64,000 nt of DNA from Pseudomonas azerbaijanoccidentalis (GCF_019145495.1 NZ_JAHSTU010000001.1:1116001-1180000), one strand, 5' to 3'; counted from the stretch's first letter, positions 34,606 through 46,916 are shown. The notes: generated from the sequence alone by a model not told the origin. Numbers and translations: made by a program.

Positions 34606-37600
34606 ATGGCAAACAAAACCGTGCGCAGCGTGTGCCCCTATTGTGGCGTGGGCTGCGGCATCGTCATGCAGGTCGAGGGCAACCGGGTCGTCAAGGTCAC
34701 GGGGGATAAAACCCATCCGGCCAATTTCGGCCGGCTATGCACCAAGGGCACGACATGCGGCAAGGCGATTGCCGACTCGGGCCGCATGGAAAATGCCTAC
34801 CTGCGCCAGGAACGCAGCCGCGATCCGGTGCGGATGGCGATGGACTCGGCCATCAGTGAAACGGCGGCCCGCCTGCGCAACATCCTTGATAACCACGGTC
34901 CCGATGCGTTGTCGTTCTACGTGTCGGGGCAGATGTCGCTTGAGGCCCAGTACCTGATCAACAAACTGGCCAAGGGCTTTGTGCGCACCGCCAACATCGA
35001 ATCCAACTCGCGCCTGTGCATGGCCAGCGCCAGCAGCGGCTACAAACTGTCCCTCGGTGCCGACGGGCCACCGGGTTCTTACCAGGACTTCGACCGGTCG
35101 AACCTGTTCCTGGTGATCGGCGCCAACATGGCCGACTGTCACCCGATCCTGTTTTTACGAATGATGGACCGGGTCAAGGCCGGGGCGAAACTGATCGTGG
35201 TCGATCCCCGGCGCAGCGCTACGGCCGACAAGGCCGACCTGTTTCTGCCGATCAAACCCGGCACCGACCTGGCCTTGCTCAATGGCCTGCTGCACCTGCT
35301 GGTGAAAAACGGCCACACCGACCCGGCCTTCATCGCCGCCTTCACCCAAGGCTGGGAAGCCATGCCCGGTTTCCTGGAGGACTACCCGCCCGCCACCGTC
35401 GCGCAAATCACCGGCCTGCCCGAAGCGGACATCCGTCAGGCCGCGCAATGGATCGGCGAGGCCGCCGAGTGGATGAGCTGCTGGACCATGGGCCTGAATC
35501 AAAGCACCCACGGCACCTGGAACACCAATGCCCTGTGCAACCTGCACCTGGCCACCGGCGCCATCTGCCGTCCGGGCAGCGGGCCGTTTTCTCTGACCGG
35601 CCAGCCGAATGCCATGGGCGGCCGCGAGATGGGTTACATGGGCCCAGGCCTGCCCGGCCAGCGTTCGGTGCTGGTCGAGGCGGATCGCGCCTTCATCGAG
35701 GACTTGTGGGACATCCCCCACGACAGCCTGCCGCGCTCCGGCGGTGCCGGCACCGTGGCGATGTTCGAACAAATGCGCGCCGGCCAGATCAAGGCGTGCT
35801 GGATCATCTGCACCAACCCGGTGGCGTCGGCGCCGAATCGACAGACCGTCATCGAAGCGTTGCAGGCCGCTGAACTGGTGATCACCCAGGACGCCTTTCT
35901 CGACACCGAGACCAACCGTTACGCCGATATCCTCCTGCCGGGCGCACTCTGGGCCGAGGCCGAAGGAGTGATGATCAACTCCGAGCGCAACCTGACGCTG
36001 ATGCAAAAAGCCGTGGATGCACCGGGAGAAACGCTGCCCGACTGGCAGATCATCGCCAGGGTCGCGTGCGAAATGGGCTTCGCCGAGGCCTTCAGCTACC
36101 GCAACGCTGATGAGGTGTTCGAAGAGATCAAACGCGCCTGGAACCCGCAGACCGGTTACGACATTCGTGGCGCCAGCCATGCCCGCCTGCGTGAGCAACC
36201 GCTGCAATGGCCTTGCGCGTCCGCCAGCGCAGAGGTGCGCAACCCGGTTCGCTACCTCAATGATGGCGTGAGCCAGGCACTCAAGGTCGAGGCCGACGGC
36301 AGCCAACCGGCCATCGTGTTCCCGACCGCGCACGGCAAGGGCATCTTCCTCCCCCGCCCGCATATGCCGCCCGCTGAAATGCCCGATGAATCCTTTCCGT
36401 TCGTGCTCAACACCGGTCGCCTGCAACACCAGTGGCACACCCTGACCAAGACCGGCAAGGTCGACACCCTGAACAAACTCAACCCCGGCCCGTTCATCGA
36501 GGTTCACCCCGAGGACGCCCGCCGCCTGGGCATCAGCGACAAAGACCCGGTCGAAGTGCGTTCGCTGCGGGGACGCGCGGTATTGCCGGCGGTCGTCACT
36601 GAGCGCGTGCGTCAGGGCAACTGTTTTGCCCCTTTTCACTGGAACGACGTGTTTGGCGAAAACCTCGCCATCAACGCGGTCACCAGCGACGCCGTCGATC
36701 CGATCTCGCAGCAGCCTGAATTCAAGTTTTGCGCGGTCGCCCTGCAACGGGTCGAGCTGATCAACCATCAGTTTTTGCAATCGCCAGCGCCTGCCGCCGC
36801 CCCACTCCCCGCTTGCACCCACTCCGAGGAACTCGCCATGTCGAGCATCGAGACCTTTGCCGATCTCGCGGGCATCCGTAGCCTGCCCTCCCCGCCGCTC
36901 AACGATCACGAACGCACGTACCTCGCCGGTTTTCTCAGTGGCCTGCAATCCACTGCCGGCCGCCAGGCCAGTGGCGTACCGGTCATGCCGCCTAACGCGC
37001 CCCTCGCCGCTGAAACCCGGTTATGGCTGGACGGCCTGCTGGGCGGTTTGTTCAGCCGCGTCGAACCGGCCGCCAATCCCTCGCTCACAGCGCCGGATTC
37101 CGCAGACGGCTCGCCTGCACTCACCCTGTTATGGGCCTCGCAAACCGGCAACGCCGAAGCGCTGGCCGAGCGTTTTGCTGCGCGCCTGCGTAGCGATGGA
37201 GTGGCTGTCGAGTTGAGCGCGATGGCTGACTTCCCCGCGAACAAACTGGCCAGCACCCACAACCTGGCGCTGATCAGCAGCACCTTCGGTGATGGTGACC
37301 CACCGGACAATGGCGAGGGTTTCTGGCACACCTTGAGCACCGCCCCGACGCGTCTGGAGTCGCTGCGCTTTGCCGTTTTGGCCTTGGGCGATCCGAACTA
37401 CGACCAGTTCTGCCAGCACGGCAAGCACCTCGATCAACGCCTGCATGAGCTGGGCGCCACTCGCCTGCTGGAGCGGGTCGATTGCGACACCGAATTCGAA
37501 GAACGAGCCGATACCTGGCTCGCGCAGCTGCACGCCATCCTGAAACCATCGACCGTTGTCGAGGCAGCTGAAAGCACGCCTTCCAGCCCGCTCGAGGCCT

Positions 37601-38703
37601 CCGGCAAAACCCAACCGCACGCGTCACGCTTGCTGACCAACCTTCATCTCAACCGCCAGAGCAGCAACAAAGAAACCCGCATGTTTTCCCTGGACCTGGC
37701 GCAGAGCAGCCTCCGCTATGAGGCCGGGGATGCGCTGGGGGTGATACCGCGCAACTGCCCTGAACTGGTCGGCGAACTGCTCGAACTGACGCGGCTGAAT
37801 GCCGACGCCGCCGTCAACCTCGGCAAATTCGGCGACGTGCCTTTGCACCAGGCGCTGACCGAACATTATGAAATCGCCCGTCCCAGCCCAGACACCCTGG
37901 CATTCATTGCCGAGCGCAGTGGCAACCCGACGCTGAAACAACTGCTGGGCAGCGATCGCAAGGCTGAACTGAAAGACTGGCTGTGGGGCCGGCAACTGGC
38001 GGACGTGCTGCAAGCATTTCCGGTCGACTGTTCGGCGAGCGAACTGCTGGGCACCCTCAAGCGTCTGCAACCGCGCCTGTATTCCATCGCGTCCAGCCCC
38101 AAGGCCCATCCGCAGGAAGTGCACCTGACCGTCGCCGCCGTGCGCTACGGCAAACGCAAGGGCGTGTCCTCGACGTTTCTGGCCGACCGGGCGCAGAACG
38201 GCGATGTGCCGGTTTTCGTCCAGCCGGCGAAACACTTCCGCGCACCGACCGATGGCGATGTGCCGATGATCATGATAGGCCCCGGCACCGGCGTGGCGCC
38301 TTTCCGCGCGTTCCTGCAAGAGCGCCGGGCGCGGGGTGATCAGGGCCGCAACTGGCTGTTCTTCGGCGAACAACATGCCGCGACCGATTTCTACTATCAG
38401 GATGAATTGCAGGGCATGCACAGCGATGGCCTGCTGACCCGGTTGAGCCTGGCGTTTTCCCGCGATCAGGCGCAGAAAATCTACGTGCAGGATCGCATTC
38501 GCGAACAAGGCGCCGAACTGTGGCGCTGGTTGCAGGAAGGCGCGCAGGTGTACATCTGCGGGGATGCCAGCCACATGGCCAAGGACGTCGATCAGGCCTT
38601 GCGGCAAGTCGCGCAACAGCATGGCGGCCTTGGTGCGGAGTCCGCCGCCGATTACTGGCGGCAGATGAGCGAGCAAAAACGTTATCTGCGCGATGTTTAC
38701 TGA
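34606..38703 (+). CDS. nasA: Assimilatory nitrate reductase fused to a CysJ-like flavoprotein reductase
   Basis: 1365-residue fusion enzyme that reduces nitrate to nitrite in the cytoplasm. Residues 1-740 are a molybdopterin oxidoreductase: 4Fe-4S ligands Cys10, Cys13, Cys17 and Cys45, then Mo-bisMGD domains ending in a MoCo-dinucleotide-binding part (FVLNTGRLQHQWHTLTKTGK). After a Pro/Ala linker come a flavodoxin domain (TLLWASQTGNAEALAERF, near 838) and an FAD/NADPH reductase module (RLYSIASSPKAHPQEVHL near 1156, GPGTGVAPFRAFLQER near 1225, C-terminal YLRDVY). The electron partner is thus built in, replacing a separate NasB/NasC. The ATG at 34606 follows GAGGGACGAGG. Confidence 0.94.
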   Translation: MANKTVRSVCPYCGVGCGIVMQVEGNRVVKVTGDKTHPANFGRLCTKGTTCGKAIADSGRMENAYLRQERSRDPVRMAMDSAISETAARLRNILDNHGPDALSFYVSGQMSLEAQYLINKLAKGFVRTANIESNSRLCMASASSGYKLSLGADGPPGSYQDFDRSNLFLVIGANMADCHPILFLRMMDRVKAGAKLIVVDPRRSATADKADLFLPIKPGTDLALLNGLLHLLVKNGHTDPAFIAAFTQGWEAMPGFLEDYPPATVAQITGLPEADIRQAAQWIGEAAEWMSCWTMGLNQSTHGTWNTNALCNLHLATGAICRPGSGPFSLTGQPNAMGGREMGYMGPGLPGQRSVLVEADRAFIEDLWDIPHDSLPRSGGAGTVAMFEQMRAGQIKACWIICTNPVASAPNRQTVIEALQAAELVITQDAFLDTETNRYADILLPGALWAEAEGVMINSERNLTLMQKAVDAPGETLPDWQIIARVACEMGFAEAFSYRNADEVFEEIKRAWNPQTGYDIRGASHARLREQPLQWPCASASAEVRNPVRYLNDGVSQALKVEADGSQPAIVFPTAHGKGIFLPRPHMPPAEMPDESFPFVLNTGRLQHQWHTLTKTGKVDTLNKLNPGPFIEVHPEDARRLGISDKDPVEVRSLRGRAVLPAVVTERVRQGNCFAPFHWNDVFGENLAINAVTSDAVDPISQQPEFKFCAVALQRVELINHQFLQSPAPAAAPLPACTHSEELAMSSIETFADLAGIRSLPSPPLNDHERTYLAGFLSGLQSTAGRQASGVPVMPPNAPLAAETRLWLDGLLGGLFSRVEPAANPSLTAPDSADGSPALTLLWASQTGNAEALAERFAARLRSDGVAVELSAMADFPANKLASTHNLALISSTFGDGDPPDNGEGFWHTLSTAPTRLESLRFAVLALGDPNYDQFCQHGKHLDQRLHELGATRLLERVDCDTEFEERADTWLAQLHAILKPSTVVEAAESTPSSPLEASGKTQPHASRLLTNLHLNRQSSNKETRMFSLDLAQSSLRYEAGDALGVIPRNCPELVGELLELTRLNADAAVNLGKFGDVPLHQALTEHYEIARPSPDTLAFIAERSGNPTLKQLLGSDRKAELKDWLWGRQLADVLQAFPVDCSASELLGTLKRLQPRLYSIASSPKAHPQEVHLTVAAVRYGKRKGVSSTFLADRAQNGDVPVFVQPAKHFRAPTDGDVPMIMIGPGTGVAPFRAFLQERRARGDQGRNWLFFGEQHAATDFYYQDELQGMHSDGLLTRLSLAFSRDQAQKIYVQDRIREQGAELWRWLQEGAQVYICGDASHMAKDVDQALRQVAQQHGGLGAESAADYWRQMSEQKRYLRDVY

Positions 38704-38707
38704 CGGC

Positions 38708-38735
38708 GTCTGGCGGCTGCCTCGAGCCGCCAGAC
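38708..38735 (+). terminator. Terminator-like hairpin after nasA
   Basis: GTCTGGCGGCT–GCCTCG–AGCCGCCAGAC is a perfect 11-bp stem 5 bases after the nasA stop; the following TGTCTGAT has few T residues. Confidence 0.65.
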
Positions 38736-38886
38736 TGTCTGATCAGCGCCTGTAAACCGCCTTCATCGGCAATGCAGGAGTTCATGCTGTCGCTCCGTTT
38801 CGGCTACCCTCTCACTGCGCGATGCCACCCACCGCCCATGCGGGGCGCATCGCCTCTTTTTGTAGTGAATGAAACGGAGAACTTTC

Positions 38887-39738
38887 ATGCTCAAGCGTAC
38901 CCTGGCATTGGCCGTCGGCTTGACCCTGTCCATCAGTACTTTGCTGGCGCAGGCCGCCGACACCCTGAAAGTCAGCGCGATTCCTGACGAAGCCCCCACC
39001 GAACTGCTGCGCAAGTTCAAGCCCTTGGGCGCCTACCTGGAACAACAGTTGGGCATGAAAGTCGAGTTCGTGCCCGTCAGTGACTACCCGGCGGTGGTCG
39101 AGGCGCTGGCCACCGACCGCATCGACCTGGCCTGGCTCGGCGGCTTCACGTTTGTGCAGGCGCGCCTGAAAACCGGCAATGCCATTCCGTTGGTCCAGCG
39201 TGAGCAGGACGCCCAGTTCACCAGTAAATTCATCACCGCAGACCCGGCGGTCAAATCCCTCGCCGACCTCAAGGGCAAGACCTTTGCCTTCGGCTCGGTG
39301 TCTTCCACGTCCGGCAGCCTGATGCCGCGTTACTTCATGCTCAAGGACGGCATCAAGCCGGAAAGCTATTTCAGCCGCGTCGGCTATTCCGGCGCTCATG
39401 ACGCCACGGTTGCCTGGGTCCAGGCCGGCAAAGTCGATGCCGGTGTGCTCAACGCCAGCGTCTGGGAAAAACTGGTGGCGGCCGGCAAGGTCGACACCAA
39501 CAAGGTCAAAGTGTTTGCCACCACACCGGCCTATTTCGATTACAACTGGACCGTGCGCGGCACCCTCGACCCGGCGCTGGCCGCAAAAATCAAGGCAGCT
39601 TTCCTGGCCCTCGACCCGGCCAAACCGGCTGACAAGGAAATCCTCGACTTGCAGGCCGCCAGCCGCTTCATCGAAACCAACCCTGAAAACTACAAGGGCA
39701 TCGAGGAAGCCGCGCGCGCTGCCGACCTGCTCAAATGA
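38887..39738 (+). CDS. PhnD-family ABC transporter substrate-binding protein
   Basis: 283-residue periplasmic binding protein with a Sec signal ([19 protein letters not shown]). PhnD-type features are [40 protein letters not shown] and [14 protein letters not shown]. Family members bind phosphonates or phosphite; closely related Pseudomonas systems are often named putative selenate transporters, so the ligand is an uncertain oxyanion. First gene of a four-gene operon; the start at 38887 follows CGGAG. Confidence 0.82.
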   Translation: MLKRTLALAVGLTLSISTLLAQAADTLKVSAIPDEAPTELLRKFKPLGAYLEQQLGMKVEFVPVSDYPAVVEALATDRIDLAWLGGFTFVQARLKTGNAIPLVQREQDAQFTSKFITADPAVKSLADLKGKTFAFGSVSSTSGSLMPRYFMLKDGIKPESYFSRVGYSGAHDATVAWVQAGKVDAGVLNASVWEKLVAAGKVDTNKVKVFATTPAYFDYNWTVRGTLDPALAAKIKAAFLALDPAKPADKEILDLQAASRFIETNPENYKGIEEAARAADLLK

Positions 39739-40532
39739 CACTGCAACTGACGCGGGTCAACCTGACCCACAACAATGGGGTCCACGCGCTGCATGGCGTG
39801 GACCTGCACATCGGCGCCAGCGAACAGGTCGCCATCATCGGCCCGTCCGGTGCAGGTAAATCGAGCCTGCTCAACCTGCTGGGCACCGCACTGCAACCGA
39901 GCAGCGGTGAATTGCAGGTCTTGGGTGAGCATGCTTGGCAGCTGTCTGCCCGTCAGCGCCAGCGTTTGCGTGCACGCATCGGCCTGGTGCACCAGTCGCC
40001 GCCGCTGCCACCGCGGCAACGGGTGGTCACGGCGGTGCTGGCCGGCAAGATTGGCCAGTGGGGCCTGGGCAAAAGCCTGATGAACCTGCTGCATCCGCAG
40101 GACATTGCCGGCGCACGCGCGGCGCTGGCCCGGCTGGATTTGGGCGACAAGTTGTTCGCACAGTGCCAGCAACTGTCTGGCGGCCAACTACAGCGCGTGG
40201 GCATTGCCCGCGTGTTGTATCAGGCGCCCGAAGTATTGCTGGCCGATGAACCGGTGTCGGCGATGGACCCGGTGTTGGCCGAGCACACCCTTTCAGTGCT
40301 GTGTCGCCATGCCCGCGAGCGCAACGTCACGCTGGTCGCCAGCCTGCATGCGGTGGAACTGGCGCTGGCGCATTTTTCTCGCATCATCGGCCTGCGCGAC
40401 GGGCAGATTCTGTTCGATCTGCCGGCCAGCGCGGTTGACCGCGAACTGCTCGACCGGCTCTACGCCAACGAACAATTGCTTTCCCCGCCGATCCCACCGG
40501 CACCTCTGGTTGTGCAGATTCCCCGATGCTGA
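39735..40532 (+). CDS. PhnC-like ABC transporter ATP-binding protein
   Basis: 265-residue ATPase. Walker A is [12 protein letters not shown], the signature is [13 protein letters not shown], Walker B is [13 protein letters not shown] and the H-loop lies in [11 protein letters not shown]. Its ATG overlaps the binding-protein stop by four bases. It powers the two permeases that follow. Confidence 0.9.
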   Translation: MTLQLTRVNLTHNNGVHALHGVDLHIGASEQVAIIGPSGAGKSSLLNLLGTALQPSSGELQVLGEHAWQLSARQRQRLRARIGLVHQSPPLPPRQRVVTAVLAGKIGQWGLGKSLMNLLHPQDIAGARAALARLDLGDKLFAQCQQLSGGQLQRVGIARVLYQAPEVLLADEPVSAMDPVLAEHTLSVLCRHARERNVTLVASLHAVELALAHFSRIIGLRDGQILFDLPASAVDRELLDRLYANEQLLSPPIPPAPLVVQIPRC

Positions 40533-41353
40533 AGCGCGATACCCGAGACCCCGCCACCCGCCCGCGCCTGTTGCTGACCCTGTTGGCCATCGCCTTGCTG
40601 TGGCCGGGCATCCGTTTCAGTGAGCTGGATTTGAGTGTGCTGGTGGCCAGCGACAGCCAAAGCGAAATGGGCCGTTTTGTCGCCGCGTTCTGGCCGCCGG
40701 CCCATGGCGAAGAATTCCTGCCATTACTGCTGCAAGCCACCCTGCAAACCCTGGCCATCGCCACGGCGGGCATGGCCCTGGCGCTGTTGCTGGCGGTGCC
40801 CGCCAGTTTGCTGGCCAGCCGCGCATTGTCGCTGTCGGCGGCGTCCCGTGCCGGTCATCCGGGCTATTGGGGACGATGGCTGCGCTGGCCGGTGCGTGGT
40901 GTGCTGATCTTCCTGCGCAGTGTGCCGGAGATCGTCTGGGCGCTGCTGTTCGTGCGCGCCGTCGGCCTCGGCCCCACCGCCGGGGTGTTGGCCATCGCCA
41001 TTACTTACAGCGGCATGCTGGGCAAGGTCTACGCGGAAATTTACGAGTCGGTGGACCAGCGCCCGGCCCACGCCCTGCTGCAAGCCGGCAGTGGCCGCCT
41101 GGCTGCGTTCGCTTACGGCATCTTGCCCAATGTCGCGTCAGAATTGACGTCGTACACGGTGTACCGCTGGGAATGCGCGATCCGCGCCTCGGTGGTGATG
41201 GGGTTTGTCGGTGCCGGGGGCCTCGGCCAGCAGATGGACCTGTCGTTGCGCATGTTTGCCGGGGGTGAAGTGGCCAGCCTGTTGCTGACGTTCCTGGTGC
41301 TGGTGCTGTTCGCCGATCAACTCAGCCGCCTGCTGCGCTGGAGGCTGGCATGA
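40526..41353 (+). CDS. PhnE-like ABC permease (first)
   Basis: 275-residue inner-membrane permease with the BPD loop near its C-terminus ([21 protein letters not shown] followed by [14 protein letters not shown]). About six membrane segments. It overlaps the ATPase gene by 7 bases and the next permease by 4 bases. Confidence 0.87.
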   Translation: MLKRDTRDPATRPRLLLTLLAIALLWPGIRFSELDLSVLVASDSQSEMGRFVAAFWPPAHGEEFLPLLLQATLQTLAIATAGMALALLLAVPASLLASRALSLSAASRAGHPGYWGRWLRWPVRGVLIFLRSVPEIVWALLFVRAVGLGPTAGVLAIAITYSGMLGKVYAEIYESVDQRPAHALLQAGSGRLAAFAYGILPNVASELTSYTVYRWECAIRASVVMGFVGAGGLGQQMDLSLRMFAGGEVASLLLTFLVLVLFADQLSRLLRWRLA

Positions 41354-42117
41354 ATCGCCTGATCAACGTGGCGCTGTTGCTGGGCATCGGTGTGGCAGTC
41401 ATCGCTTCCTTCATTTACCTGGGCATCGACCTTGCCGAGTTGGGCGCGACGGGCAACTTCGAGCGCATGACGGCGTATGCCCAGCGTTTCCTCAGCCCTG
41501 ACCTGAGCGCCAATCACCTGCAGGCCATCGTTCACGGCGCACTGGAAACCATCGCCATGTCGGCGCTGGGCACGCTGCTCGCGGCGGTGTTCGGCCTGGT
41601 GCTGGCGTTGCCGGCGGCGGGACGATTCGGCTGGCCATTGCAGAGCGCCTCGCGCTTGGTGCTCAACGCCCTGCGCGCGGTGCCGGAGTTGGTGTGGGCC
41701 GCGTTGATGGTGCTGGCCGCTGGGCTCGGCCCCAACGCCGGCACCCTGGCCCTGGCCCTGCATACCACCGGCGTACTCGGTCGGCTGTTCGCCGAAGCGC
41801 TGGAAAACACCCCGCCGCAACCCGCCGACGCCATCCGCCTGCAAGGGGGCAACGCGGTGTGGGCATTCTGCTACGGCACGCTGCCCAACCTGTGGCCGCA
41901 ACTGGTGGCCTACATCCTGTACCGCTGGGAAAACAACATCCGCATGGCCAGCGTGCTCGGTTTTGTCGGTGCCGGTGGTCTGGGACAGATGCTGTACGTC
42001 AGCCTCAGCCTGTTTCAGGAGGCGCAAGCCAGCACGGTCATCCTGGCCATGCTATTACTGGTATTCGCTGTCGATACGTTGAGCAGCTGGAGCCGTCAAC
42101 GCTGGGTCAAGGCCTGA
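41350..42117 (+). CDS. PhnE-like ABC permease (second)
   Basis: 255-residue permease with the same design as its upstream neighbour (YGTLPNLWPQLVAYILYRWE, then [14 protein letters not shown]). The two permeases probably form a heterodimer, as in systems where PhnE is duplicated. Ends the operon; katG follows after 343 bases. Confidence 0.87.
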   Translation: MNRLINVALLLGIGVAVIASFIYLGIDLAELGATGNFERMTAYAQRFLSPDLSANHLQAIVHGALETIAMSALGTLLAAVFGLVLALPAAGRFGWPLQSASRLVLNALRAVPELVWAALMVLAAGLGPNAGTLALALHTTGVLGRLFAEALENTPPQPADAIRLQGGNAVWAFCYGTLPNLWPQLVAYILYRWENNIRMASVLGFVGAGGLGQMLYVSLSLFQEAQASTVILAMLLLVFAVDTLSSWSRQRWVKA

Positions 42118-42144
42118 CGGCTTTTGCAGCGCATCCGGCCCCTG

Positions 42145-42181
42145 AAAGATTTCGCCTATCGGCTGCCAATACTGCGGCTAT
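42145..42181 (+). promoter_or_regulatory. Candidate OxyR site upstream of katG
   Basis: CTAT occurs at 42156 and 42178, exactly 22 bases apart, the spacing of the two right halves in ATAG-N7-CTAT-N7-ATAG-N7-CTAT. The first left half is AAAG (3 of 4) but the second is CAAT (poor). A -10-like CATTAT follows near 42210. Confidence 0.42.
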
Positions 42182-42210
42182 TAGCTGACTTCCCAAGGGG
42201 CGACTAGCAT

Positions 42211-44716
<2,506 letters not shown>

Positions 44717-44783
44717 GATAGCGGCCGGGCTACCTCGGCGGTCAACGCCGGGGTGGCCCATTCCCAGAGCCATTCCCGATAAA

Positions 44784-44808
44784 CAAGGGCAACGCAATGT
44801 TGCCCTTG
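44784..44808 (+). terminator. Terminator after katG
   Basis: CAAGGGCAAC–GCAAT–GTTGCCCTTG is a perfect 10-bp stem followed by CTGCTTTGATT. Confidence 0.72.
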
Positions 44809-44820
44809 CTGCTTTGATTC

Positions 44821-44990
44821 ACGACTGCTGCGCAGCCGAACGCAGGCTTCGCCAGCGGCTACAAAAGATACTTTGCATGAACGGTTCAAATGTTTTTGCA
44901 AAGCTGGCCCCGCCTGGAACCCATTTCCAGCGGCCCCAACACCCTGTAGCAGCTGGCGCAGCCTGCGTTCGGCTGCGCAGCAGTCGTAAA
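44821..44990. repeat. REP doublet, family A
   Basis: ACGACTGCTGCGCAGCCGAA…CCAGCGGCTACA at 44821 faces TGTAGCAGCTGGCGCAGCCT…GCAGCAGTCGT ending near 44988. It separates katG from a gene fragment and abuts the fragment's first codon. Confidence 0.85.
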
Positions 44991-44993
44991 ACC

Positions 44994-45179
44994 ATGCCCA
45001 CCGTATTTGACCTCGAGATGTACGATCGCGTCGAAGTGCTGCGCGGCCCGTAGGGCCTGTATCAAGGGGCCGGCGAACCGGGCGGGACGATCAACGTGTT
45101 GCGCAAGCGCGCCCTGAACACTTTCGCCCTCGGTGGCCAACTGGCCACGGGATTTTACGACCACTACTGCGCAAGATGA
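44994..45179 (+). pseudogene. Remnant of a TonB-dependent siderophore receptor (plug domain)
   Basis: One frame encodes EMYDRVEVLRGP, a stop codon (TAG), then GLYQGAGEPGGTINVLRKRA and GGQLATGFYD before a second stop. This is the plug-domain signature of ferric-siderophore receptors (DRVEVLRGP-x-GLY-x-GAGEPGGTIN), with the alanine-type codon after GP turned into a stop. Signal, TonB box, remaining plug and barrel are absent, so only about 60 residues of a 700-800-residue receptor survive, directly behind a REP doublet. Confidence 0.85.
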
Positions 45180-45191
45180 AATCCGAAAACC

Positions 45192-45208
45192 ATGCTTAGC
45201 TTAAGCAT
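45192..45208. promoter_or_regulatory. Palindrome before the small lipoprotein gene
   Basis: ATGCTTA-GCT-TAAGCAT is a perfect 7-3-7 dyad 30 bases before the lipoprotein start; operator or small hairpin. Confidence 0.45.
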
Positions 45209-45237
45209 CAACGACACTACAGTCTCGGAGCGCACCC

Positions 45238-45498
45238 ATGAAACGCTGTGCAATGCTCATCGCGATCTCTTTGCTGACCACGGCTTGTCAAAGCAACAAC
45301 GACGGCATCACCCGCCTCGATAATTGTGTCTGCTACAAAGCGCCCGAGGCACAACATCTGAAAGCCTCGCAAATTGCCTGGAACGACCCCGACACGCTAA
45401 AAGAACAGTTCTCACATTGCGTTTGCCGAGCCTTGGTTGACCCGAAACAGGTGGATGATCCCGGTAAACTGTTCGTTCCCGGGACCGAAGTGAAATGA
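45238..45498 (+). CDS. Small lipoprotein, unknown function
   Basis: 86-residue protein with a lipoprotein signal (LIAISLLTTAC, lipid-carrying Cys17). The mature part has four more cysteines in two CxC pairs (NCVCYKAP and HCVCRALV), which could form disulfides or bind metal. Not recognised as a named family. GGAG precedes the ATG. It lies in an accessory patch between a dead receptor fragment and a NUDIX gene. Confidence 0.7.
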   Translation: MKRCAMLIAISLLTTACQSNNDGITRLDNCVCYKAPEAQHLKASQIAWNDPDTLKEQFSHCVCRALVDPKQVDDPGKLFVPGTEVK

Positions 45499-45592
45499 CT
45501 GTGCCTTAATCGGTCGCTTTCGGTAGATGACTTTCAATGGTTGATCTCAGCCTCAAACTTTCGCAAACCGCTTCATAAAAGGAATTTAACCG

Positions 45593-46042
45593 TTGTCCGA
45601 ACATCGCATCCGTCCCCTCGCCCTCTGTATTTTTCATCATCGTGGAAAGATTCTGGTCAATCAGTTCCAGGATACGGAACAAGAACAACGCACGCTCTAT
45701 CGTCCCCTTGGCGGCGGTATCGAATTTGGCGAGCGAAGCGCTGACGCCATTGCCAGGGAAGTACAGGAAGAACTTGGTTTATCGATTCATGGCATTCGCT
45801 TGCTGGGCACATTGGAAAGCCTCTTCACCCACGCCGGTAAGCCGGGGCACGAAATCGTCCAGGTCTATGACGCGACGTTCGACGACGCGCGTGTTTACGA
45901 AAGAAACGAGATACAAGGCCATGAAAGCGACGGGGCAGCCTTTCAGGCGAAATGGTGCGACACCACAAACTTCAGCCCCGCCTCGCCTTTGGTACCTGAA
46001 GGTCTTGAAGACCTGCTCAAGTCCCTTTCGCTGCTGAAGTAA
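45593..46042 (+). CDS. NUDIX hydrolase
   Basis: 149-residue Nudix-fold pyrophosphatase. The Nudix box is complete: GGGIEFGERSADAIAREVQE plus ELG, fitting G-x5-E-x7-RE-U-x-EE-x-GU. It lacks extra domains; substrates such as modified nucleotides are possible but unproven. No in-frame ATG exists at the right place; a TTG at 45593 with AAGGA 9 bases upstream is taken as start. Base composition is a little lower in GC than in flanking core genes. Confidence 0.85.
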   Translation: MSEHRIRPLALCIFHHRGKILVNQFQDTEQEQRTLYRPLGGGIEFGERSADAIAREVQEELGLSIHGIRLLGTLESLFTHAGKPGHEIVQVYDATFDDARVYERNEIQGHESDGAAFQAKWCDTTNFSPASPLVPEGLEDLLKSLSLLK

Positions 46043-46087
46043 GTCAACGAGTTACGTGATGGGAAATGCCAATTGAAGTTGCCAACA

Positions 46088-46415
46088 TCACGTCAGTCCT
46101 TCAGCCTGTAGCGCCTGTTGAACCGCTGGACGCTGAAGGACCCGGCCGTACCAGGCCTGAAGGTTTCTCAGTTCGTCGAAGTAAATGTCGGCCTTGTAGT
46201 AAGACTTCAACCAATCCGCCTGCCCCCACCCCGTCAGTGCAAACAAGTAGGCATCGGCGACCGTGAACGTATCGCCCAGCATCGTAGTAATCGGCGGCGC
46301 CATCAACAGTGTGCGAGCGGTGTTCGACTTTGCACAACGCCACATCAAGGCCCAATTCATTGATCACGATATGCGGCGAAAGAGAGCAACTGCCAGGGAT
46401 GTAGTAAAGCTTCAC
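46088..46415 (-). pseudogene. Glutathione S-transferase remnant (internal deletion and frameshift)
   Basis: A GTG start at 46415 with AGGAG begins a normal GST N-terminus (KLYYIPGSCSLSPHIVINEL then GLDVALCKVEHRSH). The reading then passes, in a different frame, to a GST C-terminus (LGDTFTVADAYLFALTGWG…LQAWYGRVLQRPAVQQAL). About 100 residues in the middle are missing and the two parts are out of frame, so no active enzyme can be made. Confidence 0.85.
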
Positions 46416-46562
46416 ACGCGATCTCCTAAGTAGGTCGGCTACATCACTTCCGTCTGAAAAGTGCTGAGCGGCCATCTTAGGGGCGTGGTATATAAATGGA
46501 AGAAGGCACTTTTTTATCATCTAGGTACATAAAATATACCTGCGACAACCCGGGGAAACGCC

Positions 46563-46916
46563 ATGAAAAAGAATGTGACGGGCTGCTCCGTAGAAGAAGC
46601 CATGCGCCTGCTCGGTGGACGCTGGCGCCTGCTGCTGGTGTCCTACCTTCTCGACGGCCCCAAGCGTTTCAACGAACTGCGACGCGACGTCCCCGGTATC
46701 TCACAACGCATGCTGACCCTCGACTTGCGGGCCCTTGAAGAAATCGGCCTGGTGAAACGCACGGTTTACCCGACCGTCCCTGTGAAAGTGGAATACCAAC
46801 TGACCGAAGACGGCGATCGACTCAGACCTGTCGTCAGCGTGATGCGCGACTTTGGGTTGTGGCTCAAGGAGAGTGGGAGAACCGGGATGGTTTTGGAGGA
46901 AGAGACAGAGGTTTGA
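46563..46916 (+). CDS. HxlR-family transcriptional regulator
   Basis: 117-residue winged-helix regulator: CSVEEAMRLLGGRWRLLLVS, LDGPKRFNELRRDVPGISQR, LEEIGLVKRTVYPTVPVKVE and YQLTEDGDRL. The conserved N-terminal cysteine (CSVEEAM, Cys8) is the redox/aldehyde-sensing position in some HxlR proteins. It is divergent from the dead GST gene, which was presumably its target. It seems intact. Confidence 0.88.
   Translation: MKKNVTGCSVEEAMRLLGGRWRLLLVSYLLDGPKRFNELRRDVPGISQRMLTLDLRALEEIGLVKRTVYPTVPVKVEYQLTEDGDRLRPVVSVMRDFGLWLKESGRTGMVLEEETEV

Noticed and set aside
35155..36948. 597-codon open frame antisense to nasA
   Set aside because: Shadow of the nitrate reductase reading frame with no recognisable family.
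38887..42117. Assigning the ABC operon firmly as phosphonate or nitrate uptake
   Set aside because: The neighbour nasA is behind a hairpin and has a separate promoter, no phn lyase genes are present, and PhnD-type receptors bind several oxyanions.
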